From positions 49,765,501 through 49,829,500 of the forward strand of contig NC_068558.1 of the NCBI RefSeq assembly GCF_022201045.2: 64,000 nt of DNA, read 5' to 3'. The position numbers were made by a program, and so were the translations under genes. Every line of letters starts with the position of its first letter. Positions within the stretch are counted from its first letter, which is position 1. This DNA comes from Citrus sinensis. Lineage: Eukaryota; Streptophyta; Magnoliopsida; Sapindales; Rutaceae. Below the pieces are notes generated by a model that was not told the origin of the DNA, ran no database searches, and saw only the letters and a list, made by a program, of their open reading frames with translations. This document shows, one piece after another, positions 11,686 through 23,271 of this stretch.

Positions 11686-12903
11686 TTAGGGAGCAATTTC
11701 AAGCCTGGGTTCAAAGCAAAACCCAGTAAAGAGCTGAAGAGGGAACCTCTTAGTCACAGGACATTTATGTGACCACCTCCATTGTTTCAGGTTCATATCA
11801 TAAACAAGAAGAGATGGAGCTCCATAGCTCTGGATGTATATGAGATCATCTGTTCCGCTACTTGCAAAAACATCATCAAACTCTCCAAATCCTTGGAAAA
11901 ACTTATGTGGCATCCTAGCAACCTCTTGCCACTCCTTCCCATTCAGAACCCAGATGCCAATTCCCTTAATTATGTCAGGCCGATCTTGTTTGCCAATTCC
12001 TCCAACCATTACCAGCTTCTCTTTCAGGTTCATTAGGCGCCCGCAAGTCAGAGCACAAGGTACTGGGATAAAACTTTTTATCAGCAGAGCATGGGATGAT
12101 CGGCTAGAAAGATTAAACGAGATCAGGCCATGACGATTTTCTGGTGCACCACCCCCAGTTGCATAAATCAGAAAATACAGAACCCCATCACAGATAATAC
12201 TCTCATCTCCAGCTCTCCATCCCGTCAGCACCTCTTTCCAGGAGGTCACCCACATCATTGTATCTGAATCATAAATATGGATTGAAAGCTCCCACTGAAA
12301 AAAATTCCCCGTGACTTGCTTAGACTTCACAATTGAGACAGTATAGCGATGTGATACTCTGTCCACTGAGAGTGAAAGCGCACTGTAATCAGAGAATTTC
12401 AAACCTGGTGGTTCCTCAAGCTTCTTCCAGCTTTTGGAGATAGGGTTGCAGACATATAACTCACTTCTACTGTCATTGTCCATGAAGCAAACCAAACCAT
12501 ATGATGAAGCAATGAACCAATTGGATGTCTCAATGCAGGGGAGTTCAATACCATACCACTTTCGAAGGATGGGATCATAAGCATAACCAATTGGCTCATC
12601 AGAGCTTGTAAACATAAAATACCAGGGCTTTTGTGATAGGACATTTGAGAAGTTCCACAGAAACCTTCTTGAACTGACAATCTCATGCCATCTTCTGCAC
12701 ACGCAGCCTGCTCTAAATATGCTAGCTATTGGGAGATAAGCTAGAATGCGTTCCAACAGGTCATCAGGAAGGATTAAGTCAACAGAAAGCGTAGAAGCTT
12801 CTTTATTGCCTTCATCACTAAGCTCTAAGAACGAATCAAACTCATTAATGCCTCTTGCCATGTCATCAATGCAATGGTTGATCCAAGATGTTTCTCCATC
12901 CAT
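11686..12903 (-). CDS. HWS: F-box/kelch-repeat protein HAWAIIAN SKIRT (At3g61590-like)
   Basis: Single coding exon of 405 residues, close to the usual length of about 410. The F-box lies at residues 43-80 (LPDDLLERILAYLPIASIFRAG, then CRRWHEIVSS) and should bind SKP1/ASK within an SCF ubiquitin ligase. The rest is a kelch-type beta-propeller, with GLVCFMDND, VGGIGKQDRPDIIKGIG and the very conserved end LQLFTGFCFEPRLEIAP. In Arabidopsis, HWS controls organ separation and growth and affects microRNA-pathway output; that is family knowledge. The start is the first ATG after a likely splice acceptor (TTTCTCTAG), indicating an intron in the 5' UTR. The frame is intact and I expect it to be functional. 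Confidence 0.95.
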   Translation of the reverse strand: MDGETSWINHCIDDMARGINEFDSFLELSDEGNKEASTLSVDLILPDDLLERILAYLPIASIFRAGCVCRRWHEIVSSRRFLWNFSNVLSQKPWYFMFTSSDEPIGYAYDPILRKWYGIELPCIETSNWFIASSYGLVCFMDNDSRSELYVCNPISKSWKKLEEPPGLKFSDYSALSLSVDRVSHRYTVSIVKSKQVTGNFFQWELSIHIYDSDTMMWVTSWKEVLTGWRAGDESIICDGVLYFLIYATGGGAPENRHGLISFNLSSRSSHALLIKSFIPVPCALTCGRLMNLKEKLVMVGGIGKQDRPDIIKGIGIWVLNGKEWQEVARMPHKFFQGFGEFDDVFASSGTDDLIYIQSYGAPSLLVYDMNLKQWRWSHKCPVTKRFPLQLFTGFCFEPRLEIAP

Positions 12904-14400
12904 AATCTAGAGAAAGTACATTAAAAAAGACTTCAACAGACAAAATTAACAAATTAAAAAAGAACAAGAAAATCGAGTTCTACATGAAAACAGATGAGAA
13001 CTTCTCATCACCAATTAAGAAAGCATCAGATAATCATCACCAAAGAATATATCCCAAGTCAAAGTAAGTCAAATCCCTTGACAACATATCACATAACATC
13101 AGACAGGAGAAAAGTGTCATGCTTGGCATATTAAAATTCAAAGGAAAAAAGAACAGTAGTAAAATAAATTATGTAAGAATCCTGAAACCCTGCTAACACC
13201 TTACACCTCTCAATTTTGTAGGACAGCAGCAAAAATTACAGAAAGCTCATCCAGTGCATTATATAAACATAAATCAGTTTTCAGATTTATACTTTTTACC
13301 GCCAGAAGCAGATATAAGAAAAATACACAATAAACTGCAATTAGAACATCAAGATTCTACAATCAAACTGGAAATAAGGGCCAAACTACAGGAATACTAA
13401 AATAATTTGACTCAAAGTTTTCATGATTAAAATAATTTCTAATGCAAATTACGTACAGGCACAAAGGTTTATCTCCACATTATGAGACCTATAATTCCTC
13501 AAAAATGAGAACATCTAATCCCCATTGCTATGATTTTTAAAATAATTAATTTGAAATCAACAGAAATAACAACAAAATCAGAATAATCAACCCCCCCCCC
13601 CCCAAAAAAAAGAACTAAATAAGAAAATCCCATAAATCAAAATCAGAGAAGACATATCTTAAAATGATTCTTAGCTTACATGCAAAGCAAGGAGAAAATA
13701 CCATCATATGGGAACAAGTAAGCAACAATACCTGAGATCACAACTGTATAAACTCAGGTTATTACACCAGAAACACATTACAACAAGTACATGAGCTTAA
13801 TTACACACCCAGTTGTTAAAATTTTGCCGACTAATTTTGGAAGGAGAAAATATCAAATAGAGGAATCAGACAATAACAAATGCCAATCTGAGAAGCAGAT
13901 AAAGGATATGAAATTACTATTAATTTGCTACCAAAAATGGCTAAAAAAGCATTAAAGAAAGAACGATTTTTTTTTTTTGAAAGGGAAATATATAACCAGA
14001 TTTCTTACCAAAACGAGATAGTTATTTAAAAATAACAACAACAACAATAATAATAATAATATTGTTTTGTTCACAGAAAAATAAAAATTCAGAGTTTTAA
14101 CATGAAACCCTAAAAATGGTTTTGAGTTTGAATAATCAATAATGGTAGGTAGAGATTAAGGTTAGGCCATGCTTAGTTATCAGTCAAACATCAAAACCCC
14201 ACATAACTAAAACACAAAAACATATTAAAAAAATATAAAAAAGAAAAAGAAAAAGAAAGAAACACAAGTTATAAAAACAGGAAAAAAAAAAACACTTCAA
14301 AAAATGGGTTTCATCAAGAACATCAGTTCACATACCTCTTCCAAAAGCCTAGTCCAGTGTCACTGTCCAAATGGGTGCCTAAAATTTGAAACTTTATAGT
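12904..14400 (-). other. Probable 5' UTR intron(s) of HWS
   Basis: On the minus strand an acceptor TTTCTCTAG ends at about 12907, three bases before the HWS ATG. A good donor, AAGAG followed by GTATGTGA, lies near 14337. A second donor-like site, CTCAG followed by GTATTG, near 13729 could define an alternative leader exon. The stretch has no coding frame, is A-rich on the plus strand and carries a C-run near 13590. Intron boundaries are inferred from splice motifs only. Confidence 0.5.
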
Positions 14401-16566
14401 GAATATCAAGTAAAACGTTTATCAAGCATTAAACTAGAAACACATAAAAGAAAAATGAAACGGAACAAATGTAGGCCATTTGCTTTAAATGATCAATACC
14501 CTATGTAGAGGGTTACTCTAGATTTGGCTTATAAACATGCCCAAGCAAAGCAAAGCAAAGCAATCCCTTTGAAAGAGAGAAAAATAATTTCTTTTTTTTT
14601 TAATAATTTTTTTCAGCTAACTTGGCCTCTTTTTTCATATAAGAAAAACGACAGGCAAGGAATGAAGTGAGAAGCCGGTTTTTCAATAGGCGTGTATTTA
14701 GAGAGAGTGGTAGAGAAAACGAGGAAAAGGACGGACGGCGCTTGAAGCGCGTGGCTATTTGTTACGAGATTTTTATCCCGTCATTTCATTTTCATTATTT
14801 TTATTTTTTAATATTATAAAAGCGCCCGACCCAATACTCATCTCCCATTTTATTATTTTTATTCAGCACTTAAATTAGAAGAAAAAAGAAAACAAAATTG
14901 GAAAATGAAGAAAAACATTGGGATTTTTTGCCACAATGTAAAAACAGAAAATGAGTAATGGGGTCTTACTCATCATCGCTTTCGATTTTTGACCTTTTTA
15001 GCTTCCTTTTTTCGTTTCCATAACTGTTAAACATTTAATTCCAATTGCCCCATGATCTGGTTCCACTTTTTCACAAATTTGTTTTTTTTTTTTTTTTTTT
15101 TGAATACACAAATTTGTTTTCTTTGCTTTTGATAAAATGCCTTTACCGCTTAGAGTAAGAAAGCTCTCTCTTCTCACAATTTGCTTTGGTTTTCGGACTG
15201 TGAAAGTGAGTTAGGGAGAGTCACTGGGCCTTAAGAGCTATTGGCAGAACCGGCACTCTGGCTTACGGGCCTTCCTGACCTAACCAAATCCCTCATCACA
15301 CGTCATTTGTTTTCTCATTATCTTGCAAAGTTCAAAAGTCAATTTTATTTTTTTACCACATAAATTTCATTGGCTCCTTAGTGGAAGGTGTCTCCGATAA
15401 ATGTGTGAGTTGAGTTTTTGTCACATTATAAATAATATTAAAAATAAAAAGTTGCATTGACCACTAGTGTAGTGATAAATATTTTTCAAATGAAGATGAA
15501 TTTGTTTCCATCTAAAAATTGTTTCATCATTATCTAATGTCTAAAAGCCTTAGTATAGAGGACCATTGTCCATTGATTTTATGATCTTATATTCTTTTCA
15601 CAAGTCTTTACAAAATCTGTAGATTTTGAATGGGCACAAGTCTTCTTTTTTATATTTTTCTGCTATATAAAATAATTATTTTAAATATTCACACAGTTTA
15701 TTGAATTATTAGACCCATCGTTTCTTAGAAATCACCAAAATAGATTAGTATTAACTCAAAATGACCCAAATAATTTTGGACTGTGCTATAATAGAACAAA
15801 GTATGCACAAGTCTTGATAGGTGGCGCCTAATTCTAACTAAAATGTCAACAAATTTTATTTTAAAAAATAAAAAAGGATGGGAATCATAAGGTGATGTTC
15901 TGATGAGTAATCCGTGATGTTCTTCAACAAACTAGAGAATTTTTAGAATACCTTTGATGTATTATAACCAATTGATGTATGCAAGACATGTGTAGTTAAA
16001 TTTAATATAACCACCACTTGCATAATGATTTTTTAAAATAAATATACACATGTTATAGAATCATTTACTTATTATATATCAGACATAACACCTCTTATAT
16101 ATTATAAAATTTCTCCAACAATTGATAAGTCGAGAAAATTTTGAGATTTTCCATGTGCATCGTTTAGTGCAATTCTTCACTTCATAGATGTCAAGGTAGA
16201 GGAATTTTTTGACAATTATTTTTGTTACTCCGAAAGTTCATTTTATGAATGAATTCCTTCAAACAAAAATATTTATAAAAAAAAATTCGGATTCACAATC
16301 ATCGTACCGAGTCATTGAGACGGAATACTATTTACGAATAAACCCGTGAAAGTCACAAGGGTGGACCAAACTTGCTGCATACAATTCAATGTTTTTGACC
16401 AACCTACTCAGGCTGCAGAATCCATCAAAAACAAAGCATTTGAGGTTAAGAAATTGAAAATATATTAATTAACAATCAAATTAGTTGCATGTGTGCAGCT
16501 ACAGGAATCCTAAGCATCAATGTGACCAATTACCAAAGGATGGAATTTCTACTTATTTACAAAAAG

Positions 16567-16603
<37 letters not shown>

Positions 16604-17010
16604 TTGTATGTTCTTTCTCTTTAATCTTCTTTTATACAAGTGGGAAGAAGAAGCCTCCCAAAGATAAGACAAGCGAAGGAATTAGAACATATCCTAGACT
16701 GGATATATGCCATTTCTACTGCTTACAAGCAGTACAAAGACAATGGAATTTATATCGAAAGCCTAAAAAAATCCAGAAGCATAATACAAAACAAAAACAC
16801 ACATTACGAATCACCCAAATAGTAAAATGATAATATAATATTTCACTAATGCTTGGTCCGTGGTGGGTGGAGCCTCATCAACAAATGGCTCAACACACAC
16901 GTGAAAGACCGCAATTATATATTGTGTATATGGATATGTCTATACACAAACAGAGAGACAATACATGGGGCATTGACATTTTAACGTGTAGCCTCCAAAG
17001 TGATTAATAT
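14400..17010. other. HWS upstream region and intergenic DNA
   Basis: The HWS first exon and promoter should lie within about 14340-15200. The remainder is AT-rich with no recognisable gene. It contains a poly(T) micro-insertion near 15082 (listed separately) and a GA microsatellite at about 16573-16598. Short open stretches around 16485-16830 run through the microsatellite and look non-coding. Confidence 0.35.
15082..15106 (-). repeat. Poly(T) micro-insertion flanked by direct repeats
   Basis: A run of about 20 T plus GAATA is flanked by the exact 10-mer CACAAATTTG at 15072-15081 and 15107-15116; both copies are followed by T. This is what an almost completely 5'-truncated retroposition on the minus strand (essentially only a poly(A) tail) would leave. 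Replication slippage is an alternative. Confidence 0.5.
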
Positions 17011-17015
17011 AAAAA

Positions 17016-18190
17016 GGGTCCGCCTAACTTACGTTCAACGTAAGTTACGCTCAGCCCGTCCAATTTCATATAGTCCCCCTATACTCTATACTATTTATAT
17101 TTTATTTATAAATATTATAAATTTTTTGAAATGTAAAATTTCGTTTAATCCCCTTATACTCAATTTTATTTTATTAAAACCATATAGTATGAATTCGCCC
17201 CCCATAATTTTAAATTCTCAAAATAACCTCCATTTAATTAAAAATATAATTATTGTTAAATGAATTATAATTATAATTATAATTTTATTATAATCATAAA
17301 TATTTTTTTAATAGATTATTGTTATTAAAATAAAATTCTGCTTAGCCCCCTCTACTCAATTTTATTTTATTAAAACCATAGAGTATAAATTCGCCCCCAT
17401 AATTTTAAATTCTCAAAATAACCTCCATTTAATAGATTATTGTTATTATTAATAACAAGAATAAAAAGCATTATAAATTGTTAATAATAATAATAATAAT
17501 AATAATTAATGATTATCTAACTAATAGTAAATATATTGCTAATGCTACCTTCAACTTTAAATACTCATTATCGGGTTTCAAGAGACCAATGAATGATAAT
17601 TTCTGTCAGAATTTTAAGCTTGACCCAATAAAAATAATTTTGTATTTAAAAAATAGAAGCAAGAAAAATGTGTTTACATCCTCGAATGTGTAACAACTTA
17701 GCAAAAAGCGCTTAAAAATGACCGTTTAATAATGAGATGCCTACAAAATCATTATTATTATAATCATAAATATGTTGATTATCATTAATTATTATTATTA
17801 TTACTAACAATTTAATAAAAATATTATTAATTATTATTAATAGATTAATTAATTATAATATTTTTTATTATCGTTATTAATAATAACAATAATCTATTAA
17901 AAAATATTTATGATTATAATAAAATTATAATTATAATTATAATTCATTTAACAATAATTATATTTTTAATTAAATGGAGGTTATTTTGAGAATTTAAAAT
18001 TATGGGGGCGAATTCATACTCTATGGTTTTAATAAAATAAAATTGAGTATAAGGGGGTTAAACGAAATTTTACATTTTAAAAAATTTATAATATTTATAA
18101 ATAAAATATAAATAGTATAGAGTATAGGGGGACTATATGAAATTGGACGGGCTGAGCGTAACTTACGTTGAACGTAAGTTAGGCGGACCC
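17016..18190. mobile_element. Fold-back / long-TIR element
   Basis: The two ends, roughly 17016-17335 and 17870-18190, are near-perfect inverted repeats of about 320 bases that begin GGGTCCGCCTAAC. Just inside each end sits a further perfect palindrome, TAACTTACGTT-(C/G)-AACGTAAGTTA (17025-17047 and 18159-18181). A partial third copy of the inner TIR sequence (17335-17450) lies in direct orientation to the left arm. The centre is AT-rich with no transposase frame. The flanking AAAAA on both sides (17011-17015 and 18191-18195) may be a 5-base target duplication but is low complexity. Identical short peptides on the two strands arise only from the inverted repeats. The superfamily is not resolved. 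Confidence 0.8.
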
Positions 18191-18994
18191 AAAAAGAATA
18201 TAAAAAATGTACTGAAAAGAGAAGTGAAAAAGCTAGGGCTGATGATAGTGGCAACACCACTTTAGCACACTCTTTCCAGCCAACCCACTTTGTGCACGTT
18301 AAGTCATGTCTCACTTCTAATGGTTAATTTATTTCCATTGCCTTTTTATTTTCATCATATTTTATTTTTTTAAAAAAAAAATTAATTCCTTTTTCTTTGT
18401 CTTCGTCTTCTTTTATGTGTAGAAAGGAAAATCAAGCCCCATCACACACATCTGAAAGAAAATGGAGGTCCTTGAGACTAGACATTTGAAAGCGACGTTT
18501 TGAAATTCCGAGCGTTGATGAATGTTTGGTTAACAATTTTTTTTTAAAAAAAATATTTTCTGGGGTTTTTAAATGGGCAAAGTTATTTGCTAATTGGAGA
18601 TTTTGAGTTGAGTGAGTTGACTCTGTAAGTTCAACAACTTTCATGTTGGGTGAGTCAGGCCAATAAAACCAAACATGGCTGACAGTAAAAGGTGTACAAC
18701 CGTAGACAGTTAGTGGAGCCAGTAGAGTTAGCCCAGCAAAGGGAAATTATTTGCCAACTCAGTGTCAGGCAAAATAGTTATAATTTCTTGAAGAAAATAT
18801 GCCGAACCCAGTTCTCTCATCTAATGCGCTCTCAGTTAGTCTTTTTAAGCAATGTTGGTTGGGGGGAGAGGAACTTTGACAAACATGTGGGAAATGTGTT
18901 TGGATTCACTGGTGGCAGCTGTTTGTGGGGTCTTCGAAGCGCACCACAGCCATGAGCCGCGTCTTTCAGTTTCAACACGCTCCGTCACAATCAC

Positions 18995-19381
18995 CGGTAG
19001 GGTTTTGGTCCACTGAGAGAACTCTTACACTTATAATATTGAGGAGTAAGGGTTCGAGCTTTCATAAAAGTATTATGTGAGTTAACTTTAATTCTCCCTT
19101 GATTATCAAATAATTGAGTGAAACCAGTCTATTCCTCACGAAATGTGAGTGAAGTGGACACCCTTCAAATATTATAGAAGATTTAAAGAATATGGGCCGA
19201 GCTTTAAAAGAGTACAGTGGACACCCCTCGAATATTATAGAGTGTTTAAAAAATATGGGCCGTGCTTCAGAGGAGTACACGCCATAACGAATGTCTCATT
19301 TGTATAATATGTTTGTAAATATTAATTATAATATTTAATGTAATATCACTAACAGTCCTGTATAACAATATTAAAAATAAA
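18995..19381 (+). mobile_element. SINE-like retroposon, copy 2
   Basis: A 387-base insertion flanked by a 21-base direct repeat with three mismatches (18974-18994 and 19382-19402; core ACACGCTCC). It shares the block order of the copy at 8414-8870: a 5' region with GGTTCGAGCTT (B-box-like), GTGAGTTAACTTTAATT, ATAATTGAGTGAA, CACGAAATGTGAGTG, TTTAAAGAATATGGG, a second internal copy of the last block, and TTTAATGTAATATCACTAA near the 3' end, closing with an A-rich tail. The internal duplication also occurs in copy 1 and is therefore a family trait. Confidence 0.7.
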
Positions 19382-19572
19382 AACACGCTCCATCCCAGTC
19401 ACACATATAATAGGTTGCTTTTTTTAAATTAAAAAAAAAAGTTTATTCGTATTTTATATATTAAAGTGCAAATAAAAGACTCATAAGGTCTCTTTCATAA
19501 TCATCATATATGGAAGGGATGTGTATATGTTTGGTCACAATTTTATTTGGAGAAGTCACCAGCGTCGTTCAT

Positions 19573-19724
19573 GGACTTGACTAGCTTACAGAATCTGTAA
19601 GCTACAGACTGCAGCATCAGCCGTTGGATGTGGTTAGATGTGGAGTGAGAAACTAAACAATAGAAGATCGGATAGTGGGATGACGGGAGATGTTTGTTAC
19701 AGAATCTGTACCATAGACAGGTCC
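19573..19724. mobile_element. MULE-type MITE, copy 1 (152 bp)
   Basis: Flanked by an exact CGTCGTTCAT duplication (19563-19572 and 19725-19734). The ends form an imperfect terminal inverted repeat starting GGAC. Each end also carries its own hairpin: GCTTACAGA-A-TCTGTAAGC on the left and GTTACAGA-A-TCTGTACC on the right. A 152-base sister copy lies at 46713-46864. The 9-10 base target duplication fits the Mutator-like superfamily. The element is non-coding. Confidence 0.85.
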
Positions 19725-20212
19725 CGTCGTTCATTCAAGACGAGGATCATGAACAAAGGGAAGAGAGGACAGTTGTAGCCTGGAATTCGACAAATGGCTA
19801 AAAACAAAAGACATAATTATTTGCCTGCCTGACTCCCTAATGATTTTCCTTCACTTCCAAGCATCTAATTCTCCAGTTTTAAATTGGTGGGGGGCAAAGC
19901 AAGCAGATGTATTTTTGCCGAGAATAAAACCGCAAGTATACACAATAAAAACTAGGAAACCAGGTTTAAACATACTAGTTTGCCTTTCCAATTGGGTATG
20001 ATTCAAAAGAGCTGGTTGTGCGTTAACAGTGTTGAACCAAAAAAAAAAAAATGATGATAGTGTCATACTCCTATTAATGGAACTTATAAAAAAATTGATC
20101 AAAAGAGAGAAAATATAAAGGCCCTGACTGACATAAAAAGCTTATTAAAGAAAATAACAAAATATTTTAGAGAAATTGTTGTGAAAATATATATGATGGG
20201 TCGGTCCACCAG

Positions 20213-20353
20213 GGGGAAACCTTAGGTGCAACTGTGGTACCGTGCCACAGTTGCATCCAGCCGTTGGATTTCAGTAGACCCCACCAATCTAAATGCATCC
20301 AACGGCTAGATGCAACTGTGGCATGGTGCCACAGTTGCACCGTAGTCTGATCC
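20213..20353. mobile_element. MULE-type MITE of a second type (141 bp)
   Basis: Flanked by the exact 9-base repeat GTCCACCAG (20204-20212 and 20354-20362). Each end has a self-complementary segment, TGCAACTGTGG...CCACAGTTGCA, and the element as a whole is a near-palindrome because AGCCGTTGGAT recurs as ATCCAACGGCT. The AGCCGTTGGAT core and the hairpin-at-each-end design are shared with the 152-base MITE at 19573 and 46713, though the terminal sequences differ. Confidence 0.8.
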
Positions 20354-20362
20354 GTCCACCAG

Positions 20363-22485
20363 TACCAATTTTTCCAAAACAATAGTCTCTCTCCCGATAA
20401 TATTGTTAGATGGCCATTATAAATAATAATGAATGAATTGACCGTAAAATTCTTCGCCAACCAACCACAAAGAGGCAGAAATATCTATTCGTTTCACCTT
20501 CTTTTTTTTTTTTCCAGGGAAAAAAATTTGGTTCAAAGAGGACATCATGTGCACCAAGACCTCAAATTTCAAATAGCAGGCACGTTTTGAGACTTTTGTC
20601 CCATTACACTGTTCTGGGCAGTATTGTTTGTTTCACTATCAAACTAACAACAGTAACAGCTGTTTATGGGAAAAAAATAATAAAAGTTACTGTGCAATAT
20701 TGATTTTAGGCTACTTCATGTATTTATTACTTTTTTTTAATTATATAAAAATATTACTTATATTACAACTCATATTTTATGAAATTTTTATATTAATATT
20801 TATAATCAAATAATTATTGAGATTAATTTATATAGTTTATATAACACAATCTAAATTTTATTGAATTAATTTATAAATTTTATATATCACAATTAAAATT
20901 TTATTCTTTTTAATATCTAAGGGATGTATTCAAAAGACATACACTCCACTCATATTTAAAAAAAAGAAAAAAAACTACATTCACGAAACCTGGGAAAGAA
21001 AATTAAACCTCAAACCCGTACCCGTGCCCTCACAAAGCCGAGTGGCTATTTATTACTCGCTTGCTGACCGATGAACAATGAATTTCATAATTTGTAGTTA
21101 CAGATCGCAACAACTATTGATGGCCACAAATGGAAAAGTAGGAGGTGACACAAGAGAGTCATTATCATGGTAAATTGTGAGAAGATCAACGATACGGCGC
21201 AATATCCGGAGATTTATAATCGGGGACAGAAGAGACTTCTTTCTTCCGACATAGAGCCAGAGCCGTGGCATGCATCAGATATTGTAAGTTTTATCGATCC
21301 TATGAAATTGCATTTGGTTCTGAGATAATCAGCCCTCTCAATCCTTTGGTTACCCCAAAATCAAATCAACGGTTGGGTTCCTACTTCCCACGCTGTTTTT
21401 ATAATAATTTACCATAAGCTAAACAGACAGTCAATGGGGATTGTGGCTACTGTTACACGTTTCTACCTTTTTTTAATAATTTAATTTACTTGAAACCTGC
21501 CTGTCCCTGAACCTGGCTTTAGTTTTAACTTTTAACCCCCCATGGTTTTTGACATTTTTTCCAGCAGGCCACATAAACTCTCCAGTCAAAATGTCCTTTG
21601 AGAATTGCGCTATAAACAAGAAAAAAATATTGATTTCACTGTTGGATGGACATTTTAGACGTTCAAGGAAAGTCAGAACCCAAACCATTTTCCATTGGCC
21701 TAATCTAACTCTAATCGATGTCATCATGGGGTTGATCTATACAATTTGATATTTCTAGCCGCAACAGACGATTAACTGGGGAGCGGGGACAAACACAGCA
21801 ATTGTGAACTCTGGCTGCTATCTAGATCCTTTCCTATGTATTGCAGTGGGCTCGACGGTTCAACCACAGCCCAAATCAGACATGTCCAATGTTTTGGCCT
21901 CCACATCCTGCTTTTCCCATCGAGTATATCATCAACGCGATCCAAAGCCTGTCCCGTCTCCCCATCCATTGCCAGTAGCAATAGGCGTACCAGCGAGGGC
22001 ATACATAGAGACCTAACCTACAACACTCACGTTCATTCTAATGTCGATATTCTTCTAAATCTAATCAACTAAAAGCAGCAACGAATTTATTATGAAAGCA
22101 GAGTATATAACAATCCATGCAACCAAAAAAAATTCTTTATCAGGGGGTCCCCAATCAAAGACAAGAATAGGAATCTTCGGTTTTCCTTTTCTCTCATAAC
22201 TGGTTGGTATTTGCAATACAACTTGAAAGAACTAGTCAAAATGTCCCCTACTGCGGTACACAAACTAAAATCCAAATCGTTTCAGCAAAGCAGGATACAG
22301 AAGTGCAATTGTGCAAAACGAATGCACAGCCAAAGCCAACGCCACAAATACTCAATCATACAATACAAGAGACAAAAGAGTGGGGGAGGTTGGGGGGATA
22401 AGGGGAGGAAACCTTAACCTTAGAAATGCACTGCTGATTCAGGCCCAGGCCCACTGTGCATGTAAACCATCTTAACCGTTCAAAT
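20363..22485. other. Intergenic DNA, 3' flank of the C2 gene
   Basis: AT-rich around 20680-20960, more balanced from 21000 onward. No gene family was recognised; open stretches at 21473-22400 overlap on both strands and lack motifs. The last 200 bases or so before 22486 are likely the 3' UTR of the C2-domain gene. Confidence 0.35.
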
Positions 22486-23271
22486 TTAGACGTCTACATT
22501 CTCATCAGACGGCTTCGAGCGATTCTTCCTTTCCATCAACAGCCCGCACAACATACTCTCTGATGCTGACCTCAGACGATTTATTCTTGCCAAGCAGTTA
22601 AGTGATCCATTCCACTCCTTCAACACCGTTGATGTTGTTGACGATGAAGAAGTCGTCGAGTCAGCACCATCAGAACACAGAGACTCAGCACAAGAAGAAT
22701 TCTCCCAAGACTCATCATCACCCGCATCAAACTCATCAGCCATTGATTTCGATTTCCTCGTCATCAGCCTTTCCTTGCGTTTACTCTCTCCCATTAGGTC
22801 ACGGTACCCAATCGCAGAGACCTCATCGAAAGCCGGCAAATCAGAACCGTCGATCAGCATGGAACCAATGCTAAGCACTCCCTGGAACCTTCCTGAAGGG
22901 CGACGAATCTGGAAGGCCGTAAAAGACGGAGTCTTGGTAGCCACCGAGAGTGAGATGTTGCTTACGAGGAAACGGACGGTGCCGATGAGGTAATCTCGAA
23001 GGTAACCGGAGGCGTAAATCTCGACGGAGATCGCGGACGTTTCGGAGGATAGGAATTCCGGAGTTACTTTGAAGAGGAACTTTTCGTTCCAGATTGGACT
23101 CTCGGCGCCGGCTCGGTCGACTCGAGTGCAAAGCTTCGTCGAAGAATCGATCCAGACCAGCGCGTATGTTTGCATCCGACGCATTTTAGAGGAGGGCGAC
23201 TTCAAGCCTTGCGCAGAGATCAAGATGATCTCTAGGATTTGCGTCGCCATCGCTATTTCCCTCGCTTCCAC
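22486..23271 (-). CDS. C2-domain (CaLB/SRC2-like) protein
   Basis: Single-exon frame of 261 residues. Residues 10-140 form a plant SRC2-type C2 domain: LEIILISAQGLKSPS, YALVWIDSSTKLCTRVD, SPIWNEKFLFKV, then AISVEIYASGYLRDYLIGTVRF. Such domains bind membrane phospholipid, often with calcium. Few of the classic Asp ligands are evident here, so binding could be calcium-independent. The C-terminal half is low complexity with a Ser/Thr run (TTSSSSTTSTV) and ends in a basic region. The first ATG is used; a second in-frame ATG seven codons on (MATQILEI) fits the start of many homologues. There are no membrane segments. From memory the closest Arabidopsis gene is At4g01200, which agrees with its neighbours. 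Confidence 0.85.
   Translation of the reverse strand: MEAREIAMATQILEIILISAQGLKSPSSKMRRMQTYALVWIDSSTKLCTRVDRAGAESPIWNEKFLFKVTPEFLSSETSAISVEIYASGYLRDYLIGTVRFLVSNISLSVATKTPSFTAFQIRRPSGRFQGVLSIGSMLIDGSDLPAFDEVSAIGYRDLMGESKRKERLMTRKSKSMADEFDAGDDESWENSSCAESLCSDGADSTTSSSSTTSTVLKEWNGSLNCLARINRLRSASESMLCGLLMERKNRSKPSDENVDV

Noticed and set aside
17000..18314. Matching small peptides on opposite strands (17000-17263 plus, 18021-18314 minus), which might look like a duplicated gene.
   Set aside because: They are the two inverted arms of the fold-back element, with AT-rich codons and no protein-family features.
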